Assembly: GCF_000165425.1 (NCBI RefSeq)
Contig: NW_001799388.1
Span: 372,001 to 436,000, forward strand
Source: Paramecium tetraurelia
Taxonomy: Eukaryota > Ciliophora > Oligohymenophorea > Peniculida > Parameciidae
Length of the DNA stretch: 64,000 nt
Direction of reading: 5' to 3'
Numbering within the stretch: position 1 is the stretch's first letter; each line of letters begins with the position of its first letter. The position numbers and the translations under genes were made by a program. Under the pieces are notes generated by a model. That model did not search any database, was not told the origin of the DNA, and saw only the letters and a program-made list of their open reading frames with translations. Shown piece by piece: positions 23,201-35,433 of this stretch.

Positions 23201-26200
23201 AAGAATCAGGTAGAATCAGTAGGCTTTGATTTTAGGTTAAACATTCAGAATTTGAAGTAAGATCAAAACAATCCCAATTAAATACTTGATTTTGCTATGC
23301 TGCATTCAGCATTTTTCCAAATATGTTTAATTATTACGAATAGCCTAAGAAGTTTGATTAAGTCGCTAGTTCTAACTCAGGTTATTCACTTGAAATGTAA
23401 ATCTAAAAATTCTATTCTAAATCTATAGTTTCTTAATTACTCACTTGGATATTTAACTAATAGAGACCAGTATTCAATAGATACGGTTCTATCGTATAGT
23501 TATAATAGTCTCCAACTACAATTTCAACTTCCTTTTTAAGAGTGCCAATCATGGTTGATATATTAAATTTGGTGTCATTTGAAAGAACATCGGAGCAATG
23601 AGAGACTTATATAGAGATTTAAATAAATTAAGAAGTCAAATATTCGTTTCTTTGGGTTTAAACATTCAAAATTAGCTTTGTTGACAATTATTTTATTGTG
23701 ATAAAACTACTTCCTTAAATTCCTAAGAAATTTTAGTATTCTAATTCTAATAAAATATCATTTTCCATTTCTAATAAGTCATTTGTAAATTCAAAGAAGA
23801 TATGTTGATTTTGATTTTGATTCTTAAACTAACTTTTTAATTTATCAAGAAATTCAATAATTTTAGGATCTTGTTTAGTGACTCTAACCAACCTCCAATC
23901 AATAAAAGTTATTTGATTATTCCCAAAATTTTATGTTTTGATTTAATAGATTACATCTGGAGTATGAGCACAAGCTGACAACAGAACTGAGTTTTTAGAA
24001 AATACTATTATAGGAGCCTCTATATCTGAGTTACTAGTTAAGATATTATTCAAAAATTAAGATAAGGTATTTTGGCAATCTTCAAATTTAATGATATTCT
24101 TCTTAAAATTGATGGATGATCCAAAATAAATTGTTGCATTTGAACCCAAGAGCACCTGAATTTATTAAGAATTAACAAAGCAACTAGGATTCATTCCTAA
24201 ATTTTAAAGGGTTGATTATTCAAAAAATGCGGAACAATCAGGCGACATTCGTTTAATTTTCTTTCCAAAATTGATAATCAATTTTTTGGAATTATAATTC
24301 ATTTTCACATCTAAATTAACAACATCACAATCTAATTAAATTATTTTATACCTGTGCACCAAATAGAACTATCATTCGAACCAGAGTCATTAAGGCAATT
24401 ACATAAGGGGGGATTTTATCTATTTCCTGAACAAGTTAAACAATTATCTCTAGAGGTTTCACAAGTAGAACATCGAAAGTTACATGGTTAACAAGACTTA
24501 TGAATGTTTTCGTAGTAACCTACAAAGATTAATAATATTATTTACCTATTTAACAAACACAAAAAGGAGCATTTATCCTAGCATCTGTACAAGTCAAGCA
24601 TTGTTATGTATCACTACAAGTTTAGCAATTGTATTAACAATCTTAACAAGTATTATTTTAAATAAATTAATTCGACAAACATGTTTGGCATTCATTATTG
24701 GTATTCAAAATTTAACCTGTCGAGCATGATAAACATTCAGATTTACTACTTCCAAAACAAGCGATACATTTTGGATCGCATTTAGAGCATATTCCATTTT
24801 GATAATAAAAACCAGTATTACAATTCATGCAATTAGGCAATATTATTAAGTTAGAACCTAGTTTACATTGAGTACAACTAGTCGCATCAAGACATGTTTC
24901 ACATTCTTGTTTGCACTTTTAACATTGTTAATCGACATTGTCATCATAATAACCTGTTTAGCAGGAACAATCATTATTTCTAAAATTAGAAGAATCACAA
25001 AGTCCACATTTGTTATGAATTAATTAATACGGACTCTTACATGTAGTGCATTAAGTATTTGAACAGACATCGCAATTATTGTCACAATAATCAATCAAAA
25101 TATAGATGTTACTTAGAGCTAAACTGGCTTAAAATGAAGAAACAGACAATGTAGCTTAAAATGTTAATTAAGCTGAATTTGATGTATGATCAACACTAAG
25201 ATTAATGTTTTCAATATAATCCTTAGCGCCTAAATAAAATAGATTATTAATTGCCTTGGCTGGTTAATAAGACACTTAATAAATTGTGTTGCCATCTAAT
25301 TTTATCATAAATTGTTGATTTGTCCAATTATCAATAAACCAAGCTGTTAAATATATTCTTATTTTATTGTGTGCAGGAAGCCCATTAAATTCAGTAGTAA
25401 ATTATCCATTACTCCAAACACCATAGCCTCCTAATAAATATTAGTTATTGTAAGTTGAGAATATCTATCCTGTTAATTTTGAGAATGCAGGATTAAATGT
25501 GAAAGTAAATGCGTTAATTTAACTTAATAGATCAATATCTAAACTATCAAAATACTTTCCGATATATTGAGATCCAAATGCTGATTGCTCTGAATAGTCT
25601 ACACAAACACTACTTTGTAGAGTGCTACTTTTAGGACATGCAGTAACACATTAACCCATATGTAGAATATATCCACTTTCACAAGTATTGCATTTTTACC
25701 CTACACAATTTTAACAATTTAAAGAGCAATTTAATTAACATTCTTAATTCTGAGTTTTATAATATTAGGGGCAAGTTTAAACACATTAATAATTGTAGGC
25801 AGAATATCCAATTTAACAAAGACACTTTCCATTTTATGTTGTGCCGTTAGGACATGTTAAGCAATCATTGTTGTTTGGGCCAGTGCATGTTAAACAAGTA
25901 AAATGACATAACTAAGGAGAGAGGACAACATTTTTAACTAATAATTTCTCACATACTGTATATAATGATAATAGGCTGCATTGGAAACTAGATTTAATCT
26001 CCAATTACAGATTAGCATTTGAATGACTTATGCTCTTCCTTAATGTAGTTAATTGTTAATTATACAAAAATATTCTATGTTTATTGAAATATTTACAAAA
26101 ATGCATTTGTCTTACAATAATCATTCGGGGTATTGAAATTGGAAGTAGTTATTGAGGAATCAGTATAAATTATTTACGAATCTATTATAATGTTTACAAA

Positions 26201-26476
26201 ATTCGAAATTCCTGACCAATATTCTCTGTATAAAATATCTAAAGAAACTTATAATGAATAATGAGGCTAGAGATTTGTAAATGTTTTTTTAATGTTTCTG
26301 TCGACCTATCCCATAAAAGGCCCCATCAATACTCCAATGTCGCAAGAAAATTATGAGGTAAATGGACTAGAATCTTGTTTTTACCAATTTACATTTAAAG
26401 TACCGGTGCCTTCCATAAGATCTGTAGTTGGAAATCCATTCGTAATCTTTATCAACAAACATAATAAGTGGAACAT
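20227..26476 (-). CDS. Giant Cys-rich, REJ-like multi-pass membrane protein
   Basis: One multi-exon gene of about 2,000 residues. It starts with a signal peptide (MFHLLCLLIKITNG), then a beta-rich domain typical of ciliate extracellular proteins. Next come furin/TNFR-like repeats with CxxC spacing (for example CLTCTGPNNNDCLTC), a lectin-like insert (about 275-460), more Cys-rich repeats to ~700, and a long REJ-like region with Cys/Asn-rich beta segments to ~1700. The C-terminus has about six membrane helices and a cytosolic Ser/Lys-rich loop (around 20900-21300). Certain introns include 20641-20663, 20787-20811 and a 26-nt one near 24520; several others were only partly traced, so internal exon borders are approximate. 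REJ/polycystin-1-like proteins act in adhesion or mechanosensation; the ligand is unknown. The stop is at 20227-20229. Confidence 0.7.
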
Positions 26477-26803
26477 TTATTTTAAATATTATTTAATATC
26501 AGATTTATCAACAAATAAGAAATGGAGCTGAGATTTAATTTTTTCTCAAAGAATTTTAATATGATATACGTAATAATTCTTAATTAAATAGAGTAATTAA
26601 GAACTGAATATGATCTTTAAATTTCACAATAGGCTTTAGTTCATTATATCATTGATTTAATTCGATTATGAATTTTTAGAAATTTCTTTATTTATTAACA
26701 TCAGTAATAAAATTTCACCGAAATCCCACCAAATAGTTAGGAAAAGTTTCGTACTTGGACAAAACTATTCAAATACTCATTCAAGTTAGAAGATGGAGTG
26801 AAT

Positions 26804-27062
26804 TCAAAACAAATTATTTGTTAATTATTTTAATTTTAAGTTTAACCAATTTGGAATCAAATTAGCATCAATGTCCTTCTCTTTATCTAAATAATTGATT
26901 ATTTATTTCGTACTTCTAAATTTTTGATGTAATAATGAGATTTGTAAATCAATTTTTAATATTTAAACTTTTTCTTCTCTTTCATAGTATTAAAAATCTT
27001 CTTGCGATTTCTTTTCATTTGAGACTTAATCAACATCAGCCTTATGTCATAAGAACTTTCAT
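26804..27062 (-). CDS. Possible small gene or fragment
   Basis: An 80-residue coding-looking frame with a hydrophilic, helical product (contains LDKEKDIDANLIPNW). To give it an ATG, a 16-nt intron at 27041-27056 (GTT...AAG) would be needed, shorter than any other intron here. Alternatively it is the 3' fragment of a decayed gene. Upstream of it in reading direction the sequence becomes AT-rich and non-coding. Family unknown. Confidence 0.3.
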
Positions 27063-28287
27063 TTATATCTATTTTATTTATTACATAATTAACAAATTAG
27101 ATAAAATAATTTAATACTACAGAAGATCATCATCTAATTAGAAATTACTCTTATCAATTATAATAAGTTAACAACACTCTAAATAAGAAATGAAATTTAG
27201 GTAAAATCTATTTTTAAGTCATCGTTCTTATTTGACTTTGATAAGAATCAATAAAATTCTAAAAATAATTTATTGGAACTTTCATTTTAAGAGATCTATT
27301 TCTATATATTATAATTAATGTATAACTACTACATATAGAAAAATTAAATAAATAATTTTAAATATAAGTATTAGGCATTTCTTATTACGTAATTCCTTTT
27401 CAAATTAATTTATCAAGAAATTAGATAACAAGCCAAAGAAGAAAGAATAATCGACACATTCCCTAACAAAAACAATAATTTAAAGGAAAAAAAAGAATTA
27501 TCAATTAGTTCAAATGAAAAAAAAATAGAGCTCTAATTTCACTAAAAAATATTTAACAATATTAATTTTTATCTAAGATTTTTATTCATTCTCAATTCAC
27601 TAAAGCTCATCTTGAATTTTGGATGATTATTTGGATTTTCTTTAGTCTATATATATTTGGCTTCATACTAAATTTTTATTTTCTTACTTTGAGTATTAGT
27701 AAGTAAATGCTTAGGGTTTTTTGTATAAAAAATATGAAATTCTTTGAATTATATAAATTTTTCTTATAATAAATATTGAATTTTTGCCAATCAAATACTG
27801 TGATTAGTCAAAAGCAATTAAATTATATAAGAATCACGCTGGTTATAGAATACCATTAGATTTCTTATTTTAAAGTAATTTCTATACATCATAAGATCAA
27901 TGAGTCATTTTAATGTGTTTAGCAGTAACTTACATTGTTGCTATTACTATTACTATAATTTTATATAATTTTTTGAAAGAGCAGGGTTAGAAAATTGAAT
28001 TTGAGTGTTAAATAAAAAATTGAGGATAAAAAATGTTTTTCCAGATTCCAATTTATTAACTAATTTAAAACGATGCTGTTGGGGAATGTGATGTTTCAAT
28101 ATTTATCATTAACTAAATGGCTGATGTGATTTAGTTCTAAATTATAAAATGTTGTTTTGAAATAAGAATTAATTTTAAAACAAATAAATGTATTGTTGAA
28201 CATTTTTAGTCTCATTTACTCGTAAACACAAATTAATTTAATTGAGTTTGTAATAGTATTAATTATTGTTTATATTAATTATTATTT
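27063..28287. other. Gene-poor, very AT-rich stretch
   Basis: About 1.2 kb with frequent A and T runs and no sustained protein-like frame on either strand. Scattered short frames, such as one from an ATG at about 27901 with alternating Tyr codons, look accidental. It contains the promoter region of the histidine kinase gene and perhaps an untranslated or degraded piece. By the standard of this window, where spacers are usually under 250 nt, it is unusually long. Confidence 0.6.
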
Positions 28288-30642
28288 ATGTTATACATTT
28301 TTGGAAACTTACTCATATCTCATTAAATCACATGTATTGTGCTCACATTTTATCAACTCAATGATTCGAGATTAATTAATACTATACTGTTAAGCTTTCA
28401 GTTCTTGATGCTGGCTATTCATTTTATATAAAAAGTTAAATAAATTTAGAACGAAAAAATTTAGATAAGTGTGAAAGTGTGCATAAAAATTAGTTTATTA
28501 TTATTAATTTTTTAAAGGAAACAAAGTTTAGTTTAAAGTTTTCTAGCTGGCTCATATATGCAATATTTATTGAGAAAACAATCAATTTTTTTAAAATTGA
28601 TTGATGCTTTGATATGTATGTTTTACTTCATAATGTGGGGAGAGTCGAATGAGAATACTGTAACTGGTACTTTGCTATCACTTTTTATGGTGTTAAATAT
28701 TTGCATGAAATATTACATATAAAATAAAAAAGAGAAGGAAAGCCAGGGATAGGTATCGACTTCAAGGTTACCTTCTCCTGAACTATTAAAAAATCAAACT
28801 TCACCAAATTATTCGAGAAAAGTAAGTGGATAAAAATATTAGTCGGAACCATCATTAGATCTTTAAATTAATGATTTTGGATGCATGGATTAGTACTAAA
28901 AAATATTCAATATGTTTCCGGATGGTATCATAATGGTAAATATGAAAAAGCAGGTTATTTTCATAAATAAACATTTGAAAAAGATGATGGGAGGGATGAA
29001 TAAGAAGGCAGCCTTTTACAATCTTCTACAAATGAAAAATGTTCAATAATAAATTAATGAATTAGAAAAACTGAACTCATTGTTTCAAGAACAATAAATA
29101 GTTTTAAATGAATAAGAATTTGATAATAAAACTTATTTTAAAAAAAGCACTTTTGATGAATCTCGATTTGATGATCAATCCGAATTAAAGTCATCCTATT
29201 CGTTTTAATAATTTGAAAATGTGAAAAAGTTACTTGATCATCTAATTGAAAATCGGCAGGAGAAAAATGGAGTTGTAAAAATGTTGTGCTAATTTCCTTA
29301 GAATGAGAAATCTCTTTTCTAAGTCAGTTTTAAGAGGTTTGACAACAAACAACCTGAGTTTATATTACTGATTGTAAGAGATATGACTTCAATGAATCTT
29401 GTGACATTTCTATAAAGAGTAATCACAGATAAATCTAATTTCTTAAGTACAGTAGTACATGAATTTAGAACTCCACTTTAATCAATAAAGCTGATGGTCT
29501 AATAAATTTAACCAATGTGTAGTGAAGAAATGGTTTAAAAGTATTTATTGCCTATGCTAAGTTAATTAGATTGCTTTACCAATTTAATCCAAGATTTGTT
29601 GGACGTGTCAGTATTAAATGTAGGGAAATTCAAATTAGATATTAAACAATTAAATCTTCATCATTTGATAACAGAGACCTACAATATTATGGTTGTTTAG
29701 GCATATGCTAAGAACAATGATTTAGTTATCAATCTTAAGGGAATCCCAGAGAAAATCTACTCTGATCCATATAAGATAAGATAAATCTTAATTAATTTGC
29801 TGGGTAATGCTGTTAAATTCACTTATAATGGAATTATCACAATTTCAGGCAAATCGATGAATAAATCAGTAGAAATAACAGTTTCTGATACAGGATTAGG
29901 CATAACTGCTGATAACTAAAATAAGCTATTTACGGCTTTTGGTAAATTAGATGATCCAACCAATTCTAATCCATAAGGAATTGGATTGGGATTGATGATA
30001 AGTAATGTATTGGCGAGAAAGTTATCTTATGACTAAAAAGGATTATCTGCTGTGTCAGAGGGAGAAGGCAAAGGGTCTAAGTTTTCATTTTAGGTTTATG
30101 ATCACTCCTTCAATGATGATAAACAAAAGTATTAATAAGAATCAGTGGTTCGTCAATAAAGAGAATATTTTCAAGCCCCATTAAATCAGATAAAACAATG
30201 TGACAGTTTTAGAATGAGCGGATTAGAATTAAGTTAATATTCTAGATGTTAATGTCCTGAAATCTTAATTGTTGATGACCAGCCTTTTATCCTATAAATG
30301 CTTAAAATACAATTAGAATCATAAGGTTATCGAGTTAATTTGGCATTTAGTGGATTTGAATGTATTAGAAAAATAGAGTAGTTTTAACATGGACCCAGTT
30401 GTGCTTGCAAAAATTACAAAATTGTGATTCTTGACATAGATCTACCAAACTTAAATGGCATCGAAACTTGCAAAAGGCTGATCAGCATGGGATACAATGG
30501 TTATATATTGGGACACAGTGGCTATTCAGGTGGTTAAGAAGAGGAAGATTGTTTGAAAGCTGGCATGGTTGGATACTTCGTTAAACCTTTAGACATAGCC
30601 AAATTGCAATCATGGTTAGAATAAAATAGAATTATGCTTTGA
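28288..30642 (+). CDS. Membrane hybrid histidine kinase with receiver domain
   Basis: A single-exon 784-residue product. The N-terminal ~160 residues contain several hydrophobic helices (sensor/membrane part), followed by a PAS-like segment (about 215-260, FNMFPDGIIMVNMKKQVIFI). The kinase core has the H-box VVHEFRTPL (His near 392), N-box NLLGNAVKF, DTGLGI and GIGLGLMIS. A receiver domain follows from about 660: VDDQP (acidic pair), VILDIDLPNLNG (phospho-acceptor Asp) and YFVKPL (conserved Lys). All catalytic positions are present. It would autophosphorylate on His and pass the phosphate to its own Asp; a separate HPt protein would be needed downstream. Gln is encoded by many TAA/TAG codons, so this is a native ciliate gene, not bacterial contamination. 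Upstream exons cannot be excluded. Confidence 0.85.
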
Positions 30643-30852
30643 TTAATTTATTGTATATTAACACGCTCACTAAAAATATAATTCATGATAGTTAGAAACA
30701 ATATGGTTCTTAGGTTGATCATCGCTTAAAAATTATTTTGTAACTTCTTTTTATTATCTCTAAAATTAAATATTTTTGCAATGCCCAAAGAATATAATCA
30801 TTGAATAATTAATAATATGAAGAATTATTAATGTTACAAAAGTAAAAAAATA

Positions 30853-32321
30853 TCAAACTGAGGATTTTCTACCAGTAGTTCTTAATGTGATATTATTCTT
30901 CATAATAGAGGAAGTTCGAGAAGATTTCATAGTAGATCTCATTGTCATAGCTTCAGCCGTTTTAACTAAAGGACCTCTTTAGGTTAAACATACACTCATT
31001 TTCTAATATTCCTTATTTCCACTATGATCCCTCTCAGTGTTTCTTTAGGATATTTCTTAAGATGCCTATCTGATCAAATCAGTAATGGATCTATTTTTTT
31101 ATTTTACTTATAGTTGTCTACTTGTTTGAGTTTTTCTCAACCTACATTATGTAAATTTCAGGTAGCAATTAAAACAAACAAGTAATTCTTTGTTTAAGAA
31201 GGCTGAATTTTCTTTCATTTCTGCAAATTCCTAAATATAATAGTAATATATACAGTGTATGACATAGAGGGGAAAAGCTTCTTGATGATGTCTGGTATTA
31301 ATTTAGTAGTGTTTGCTATGTAGTTTTCTGGATTATCTTCAGTTTGCTAATGGTCAGCTCTTTTAACACCAGTTGAATAGGGTTTTATATCCATCCTATA
31401 ATGTTCTCCTTGTGTAATCAATAGTTTATATTTGATGGGGTGCAAGTCTTCAGTTTAACAAAATTGCTGGCAAGATAAACATTGGACATCCATTATCAAT
31501 TTAATAGGTTTCTGTTTATTTGTCGTGATGGTATTCTTGACATTTTCAGGTCTGAGTAATTGCCCAAATTGAATAGGATAAGGACATTCATCATTAGATC
31601 TTAGGGACGTGCAATATAGGATGTTGATTCTTTACAGATAATCAAGTTTGCAATAGAGAACTGCCCTGTTAACTCTAAATTTCTCATAAGTCACAACGCA
31701 AATTCTTGTGGTGATATAATTAATAAGTCTTCGAATTTGCGTTGTTATTACTTTAGACTTAACAGGGTAGGCTTTGGAATAAGATTCGGGACTATTAAAT
31801 GTTGAGCATTTTTCTTAAACATCAAATTTATTGGAGGTTAGTTCAATGTTGTTGACTCTTTAACTTAAGAGGAGGAGATTTTAGCTCCATATAGCTTGGA
31901 TGACATTTTCTTTGGGGAGAGCAGGTTTAGTAAATTTCTACAAAATTCCATTTCTGTGAATATTCGGATTGTGTATGAATGTCTTGAATTGCTGTTGGTT
32001 TAGATAGAGAATTGAGGTTCTGCAATCAATATTGAGTTAATCTTAGAGGAATTCTCCTCTGGTTTCTTGGGTATTATAAAAATCTCTTCTGGGTTTACAA
32101 CTGATGAAATATGCACACACATCATTCTCACAATCTTTAAGGAATGCAGTTTCTATATTTGGCAGAGTCCTATTTTCGAGTTTTTTTACAAGTATTTCAT
32201 TGTTATGAGTGAAGTACCAGGCCTAGATTAATTTAAATATGGGAAACCTGAATGACTCCCAATCTGTAGATGAGAGTGTCTGGGAGATGGAATTCGACTT
32301 TGTTTTATTTGATGGAGTCAT
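30853..32321 (-). CDS. Conserved-looking hypothetical protein
   Basis: 481 residues in two exons; the intron is 31231-31253 (23 nt), exons total 1446 nt. Starts MTPSNKTKSNSISQTL; the first 150 residues include a WESFRFPIFKLIQAWYF segment. Many scattered Cys (for example CLSCQQFCQ around residue 285) might bind metal. The last 110 residues are basic and Ser/Thr-rich. I do not recognise the family. A nested inverted repeat lies inside the coding sequence at about residues 185-220. The stop is 210 nt from the histidine kinase stop (convergent). Confidence 0.7.
31664..31767. repeat. Nested inverted repeat inside a coding region
   Basis: Outer arms 31664-31679 and 31752-31767 (16 nt, one mismatch) enclose inner arms 31694-31705 and 31733-31744 (12 nt, perfect). 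Total span 104 nt. The arms start CCCTGTTAA and end TTAACAGGG; the inner arm is CAACGCAAATTC. Read in the transcript, this could form a long hairpin. Confidence 0.85.
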
Positions 32322-32395
32322 TTTGAAGCCAGAGATAATAATAAAATGTTTCAATAGCTCCTTCTTATATACGCATAAATGTTAAAATTAAATTT

Positions 32396-33946
32396 ATGTT
32401 TGATTCTGCTGTTCCTGGATTGAGGGCTAAAAGAATTCAGGTATTCATTTGCTGCTTTATGCAATACGCTATGTTACATTCATGTAGATCAACATGGAGT
32501 TTCACAAGTGGTATTTTGGCAAAACAAGATGATCACGAACATGATGATGAAAAAATTGATGACTTCGACAAAAAGTACTTGGGCTATATAAATTTTTCGT
32601 TCCTTTTTGTGTATGGATCGTCGATGCTTTTGTATATTTAGTAATTTACATAGTCTTGGTCAAATTGGAGATAGAATAGGTCCAAAACTATTTATGTTAT
32701 GCGGAACATTTTCTACAGGAATCATATAATTCATGATAGCTGCCTTGTTGCCAATTGAGAAACATAATCGATGGCTATTGCTTGTTCTTTAAATATTGAA
32801 TGGTATTTCTTAAGCTCCCGCTTGGCCAGGATTGATGGCTATAATGAACAATTGGCAGAGTAAACCAAATAAAGTCATAGTGATGGGGTATTTCGCAGCT
32901 TGCACAAACGTGGGTAATATCTTGGGAGACCTGTTTGCTGCCCTCCTAATTGAATAACTAGGCATGAGTGTTATGGCTCCTATTTATGTATCTGCAATTG
33001 GTGTTTTAATAATGTCAATTATCAACATCTATATGATTGAAGCTAGTTCAGCCAAAGAATACATAGCTTAATTTAAAAATCCATTGACAAAATCATTAGT
33101 TTATAAATAGGCTCATGACGAATACATGAGCAGAGCTGCATCAGTAGTTTCCGTCTCAGAATAATCATTTGTCACAGATTTAAGCTAAACTCTCTTGACT
33201 GTGGATAGAGACTCTCAATTGAATCCCCACATCCCTCCCAAGCCAAAGAAGAACAAGAAAGACAGCATCAACATGATTTCAGCTTGGAAATTGCCAAATG
33301 TTGCTTTATACGCTTTCGCATTCGGTTGTATAAAGGCTGTCTTCTACATCCTTGCATTCTGGCTACCTTCATATCTGAGGGGGGAAAACCTGGAAGGAGT
33401 TGCTTGGATCACCCAAATGATTGAATGGGGTACGATCCCAGGGGGTATCTTGATATGGTAATTATACTGTGATTATTCTAGTTATGCAGGAGTCCATTGG
33501 AATCTAAGGGCTAGTCTTATTGTGCCTTCATTGTGGGTTGGAACAGTAGTTATGGTCAGCATAAACTTTTTATCGAAATTGGAACAGCCTTATGCTCTCT
33601 ACTATATTTTAGTATTTTTGACAGGCTTGATGATTGGAGGTGTGTATAATAATGTGTCAGGTGCCATTGTGATTGAACTGAGTAATATGAAAGAATTGAA
33701 AGGTACGATGATAATTTATAAATAAAAGGAAACAAGAAATCTACGGCTACGGTTACTTCAGTCGTCATGGGATATGGTGCAGTGTTTGCAGCAATAAATC
33801 AATTGATTGTACCATATTTAGAATCGATTCTTTTTTTATATTGCAGTCTCAATGCAATTGTGGCCGGCTGCTTCCTCATTCCCTTAATTATAAACGAATA
33901 CAAAAGATATAAGGAACAGAAATTAAAAGTTGGCGATGCAAAGTGA
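32396..33946 (+). CDS. SLC37-like major facilitator transporter (copy A)
   Basis: 492 residues; introns 32632-32653 (22 nt), 33458-33481 (24 nt) and 33703-33728 (26 nt, AAG); exons total 1479 nt. About twelve hydrophobic helices in two halves separated by a long polar loop (about residues 215-285). Motifs fit the sugar-phosphate/glycerol-3-phosphate permease group: GQIGDRIGPK in loop 2-3, QAPAWPGLMAIMNNW, and a MGYF...TNVGNILGDL helix. Such proteins exchange organic phosphates for inorganic phosphate. Substrate is not readable from sequence. The cytosolic loop has an insertion rich in Ser. Downstream, after only 11 nt, lies a paralog. Confidence 0.8.
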
Positions 33947-33957
33947 TATAAATTAAA

Positions 33958-35399
33958 ATGTTAATTAAATTCAAAAGAATATTTGTATTCACATTAGCCT
34001 TCCTTCAATATGTGTGTCTACATTGTTGTAGATCCACATGGAGTTATGTGTCTGGGAGAATGGCATAACCAGGACCTGACAATTACTTTAGCAGTCAGTA
34101 TTTGGGATACATCAATTTCGCCTTTTTAATGAGCTACGGCTTGTCAGTTTCAGCGTTATATATAATTGCAAATATGTAGGATAGGACAATTGGGAGATAG
34201 AATGAATTTAAAATTTTTTGTATTAATCGGAGCATTTTCAACATGCCTAATATTTTGTAGTATCGGATTCTTTCTCCACTATGAGTACAAGCATCCCTAC
34301 TTGTTCATGATCCTATAGATTCTCAACGGCATTTCACAATCAACCGAATGGTCAGGTCTCTTGGGTACTATTGTATTCTATATTTTATAATTATTTAGCG
34401 ATCTTAAACAATTGGTATACGGGATAAAATAAAATCTTAATCTTGGGATATTTCTCAGCCTCCCCATGTGTTGGAAACATCCTAGGAGATCTCTATTCAG
34501 GTTCATTGATCGGAAAACATGACTTGCCATACTATGCTCCAATATACATGGCAGGATTCTCCTTGTTTACCATTTCCATAATCAACCTTTTTGCTCTACA
34601 ACGAGCCCCACTTCCCAATGAAACTGAAGAATTGATTGAACACCAAGAATCCATGTCAATCTCTTTAGAACCAATACTGCAAATTTAAAAAGAGAATAGC
34701 AGTGATTCTGGAGAGTATTCATTACCAAGTTCGCATTTCCACAAAGAATCAGAACAACTATCATTATCGTATGTCGATGCTTGGTTTGTACCCAATGTGG
34801 CTCTTTATGCTTTTGCTTTTGGATGCATTAAATCTGTATACTACATCCTTGGATTTTGGTTGCCTGAGTATTTAAACAGAAATAAAGTGCCGGATGTTGC
34901 CTGGATTACAGCTATGACTGATATTGGTGCTGCTCCAGGAGGAATAATTATTTGGTATCAATAATAACTACATAGCCTAATAGGATATTATTCTAATAAA
35001 AGAGCCATAATACAAGTGCCAAGTCTATGGATAGGAACTATTGTTATGATCATCATTAATTATGCTGATGATTTGGCTCTTTTTGGTTACTTAATTCTTG
35101 TGTTCATTATTGGATTTCTGATTGGAGGGACATATAATAACATTGCTGCCTTGATAACTGTCGAACTGAGTAATCAAGATCAACTGAAACGTAAGCATCT
35201 ATAGCATTACTTAGATAATAAAAAAGCTACAGCAACCATTGTGTCACTTATTATCGGTTATGCATCTGCATTTTCAGCTATTAATCAATTGATTGTCCCT
35301 CTTGTTAATGATGCCTTATTTCTATATTGCGGCATCATGTCAGTGATTGGTGGAATATTCTTGTCTCCTTTATTGATAAAAGAAATCAAAGGTAAATGA
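33958..35399 (+). CDS. SLC37-like major facilitator transporter (copy B)
   Basis: 445 residues; introns 34155-34179 (25 nt, GTT start), 34365-34398 (34 nt), 34955-34975 (21 nt) and 35191-35214 (24 nt); exons total 1338 nt. Clearly paralogous to copy A: the same helix pattern, SAIGQLGDRMN, ILNNWYTGQNK, SPCVGNILGDLYSG and PNVALYAFAFGCIKS. Three of its introns sit at the same positions as those of copy A; the 34-nt one is extra. The N-terminus and the central loop are shorter than in A. The gap to copy A is 11 nt, so a tandem duplication with little shared promoter space is evident. Confidence 0.8.
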
Positions 35400-35433
35400 A
35401 TAATTGAGACTTTTATATATATTACAATATCAA

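Noticed and set aside
28288..30642. Histidine kinase as bacterial contamination
   Set aside because: Many in-frame TAA and TAG codons stand at Gln-like positions and base composition equals that of neighbours.
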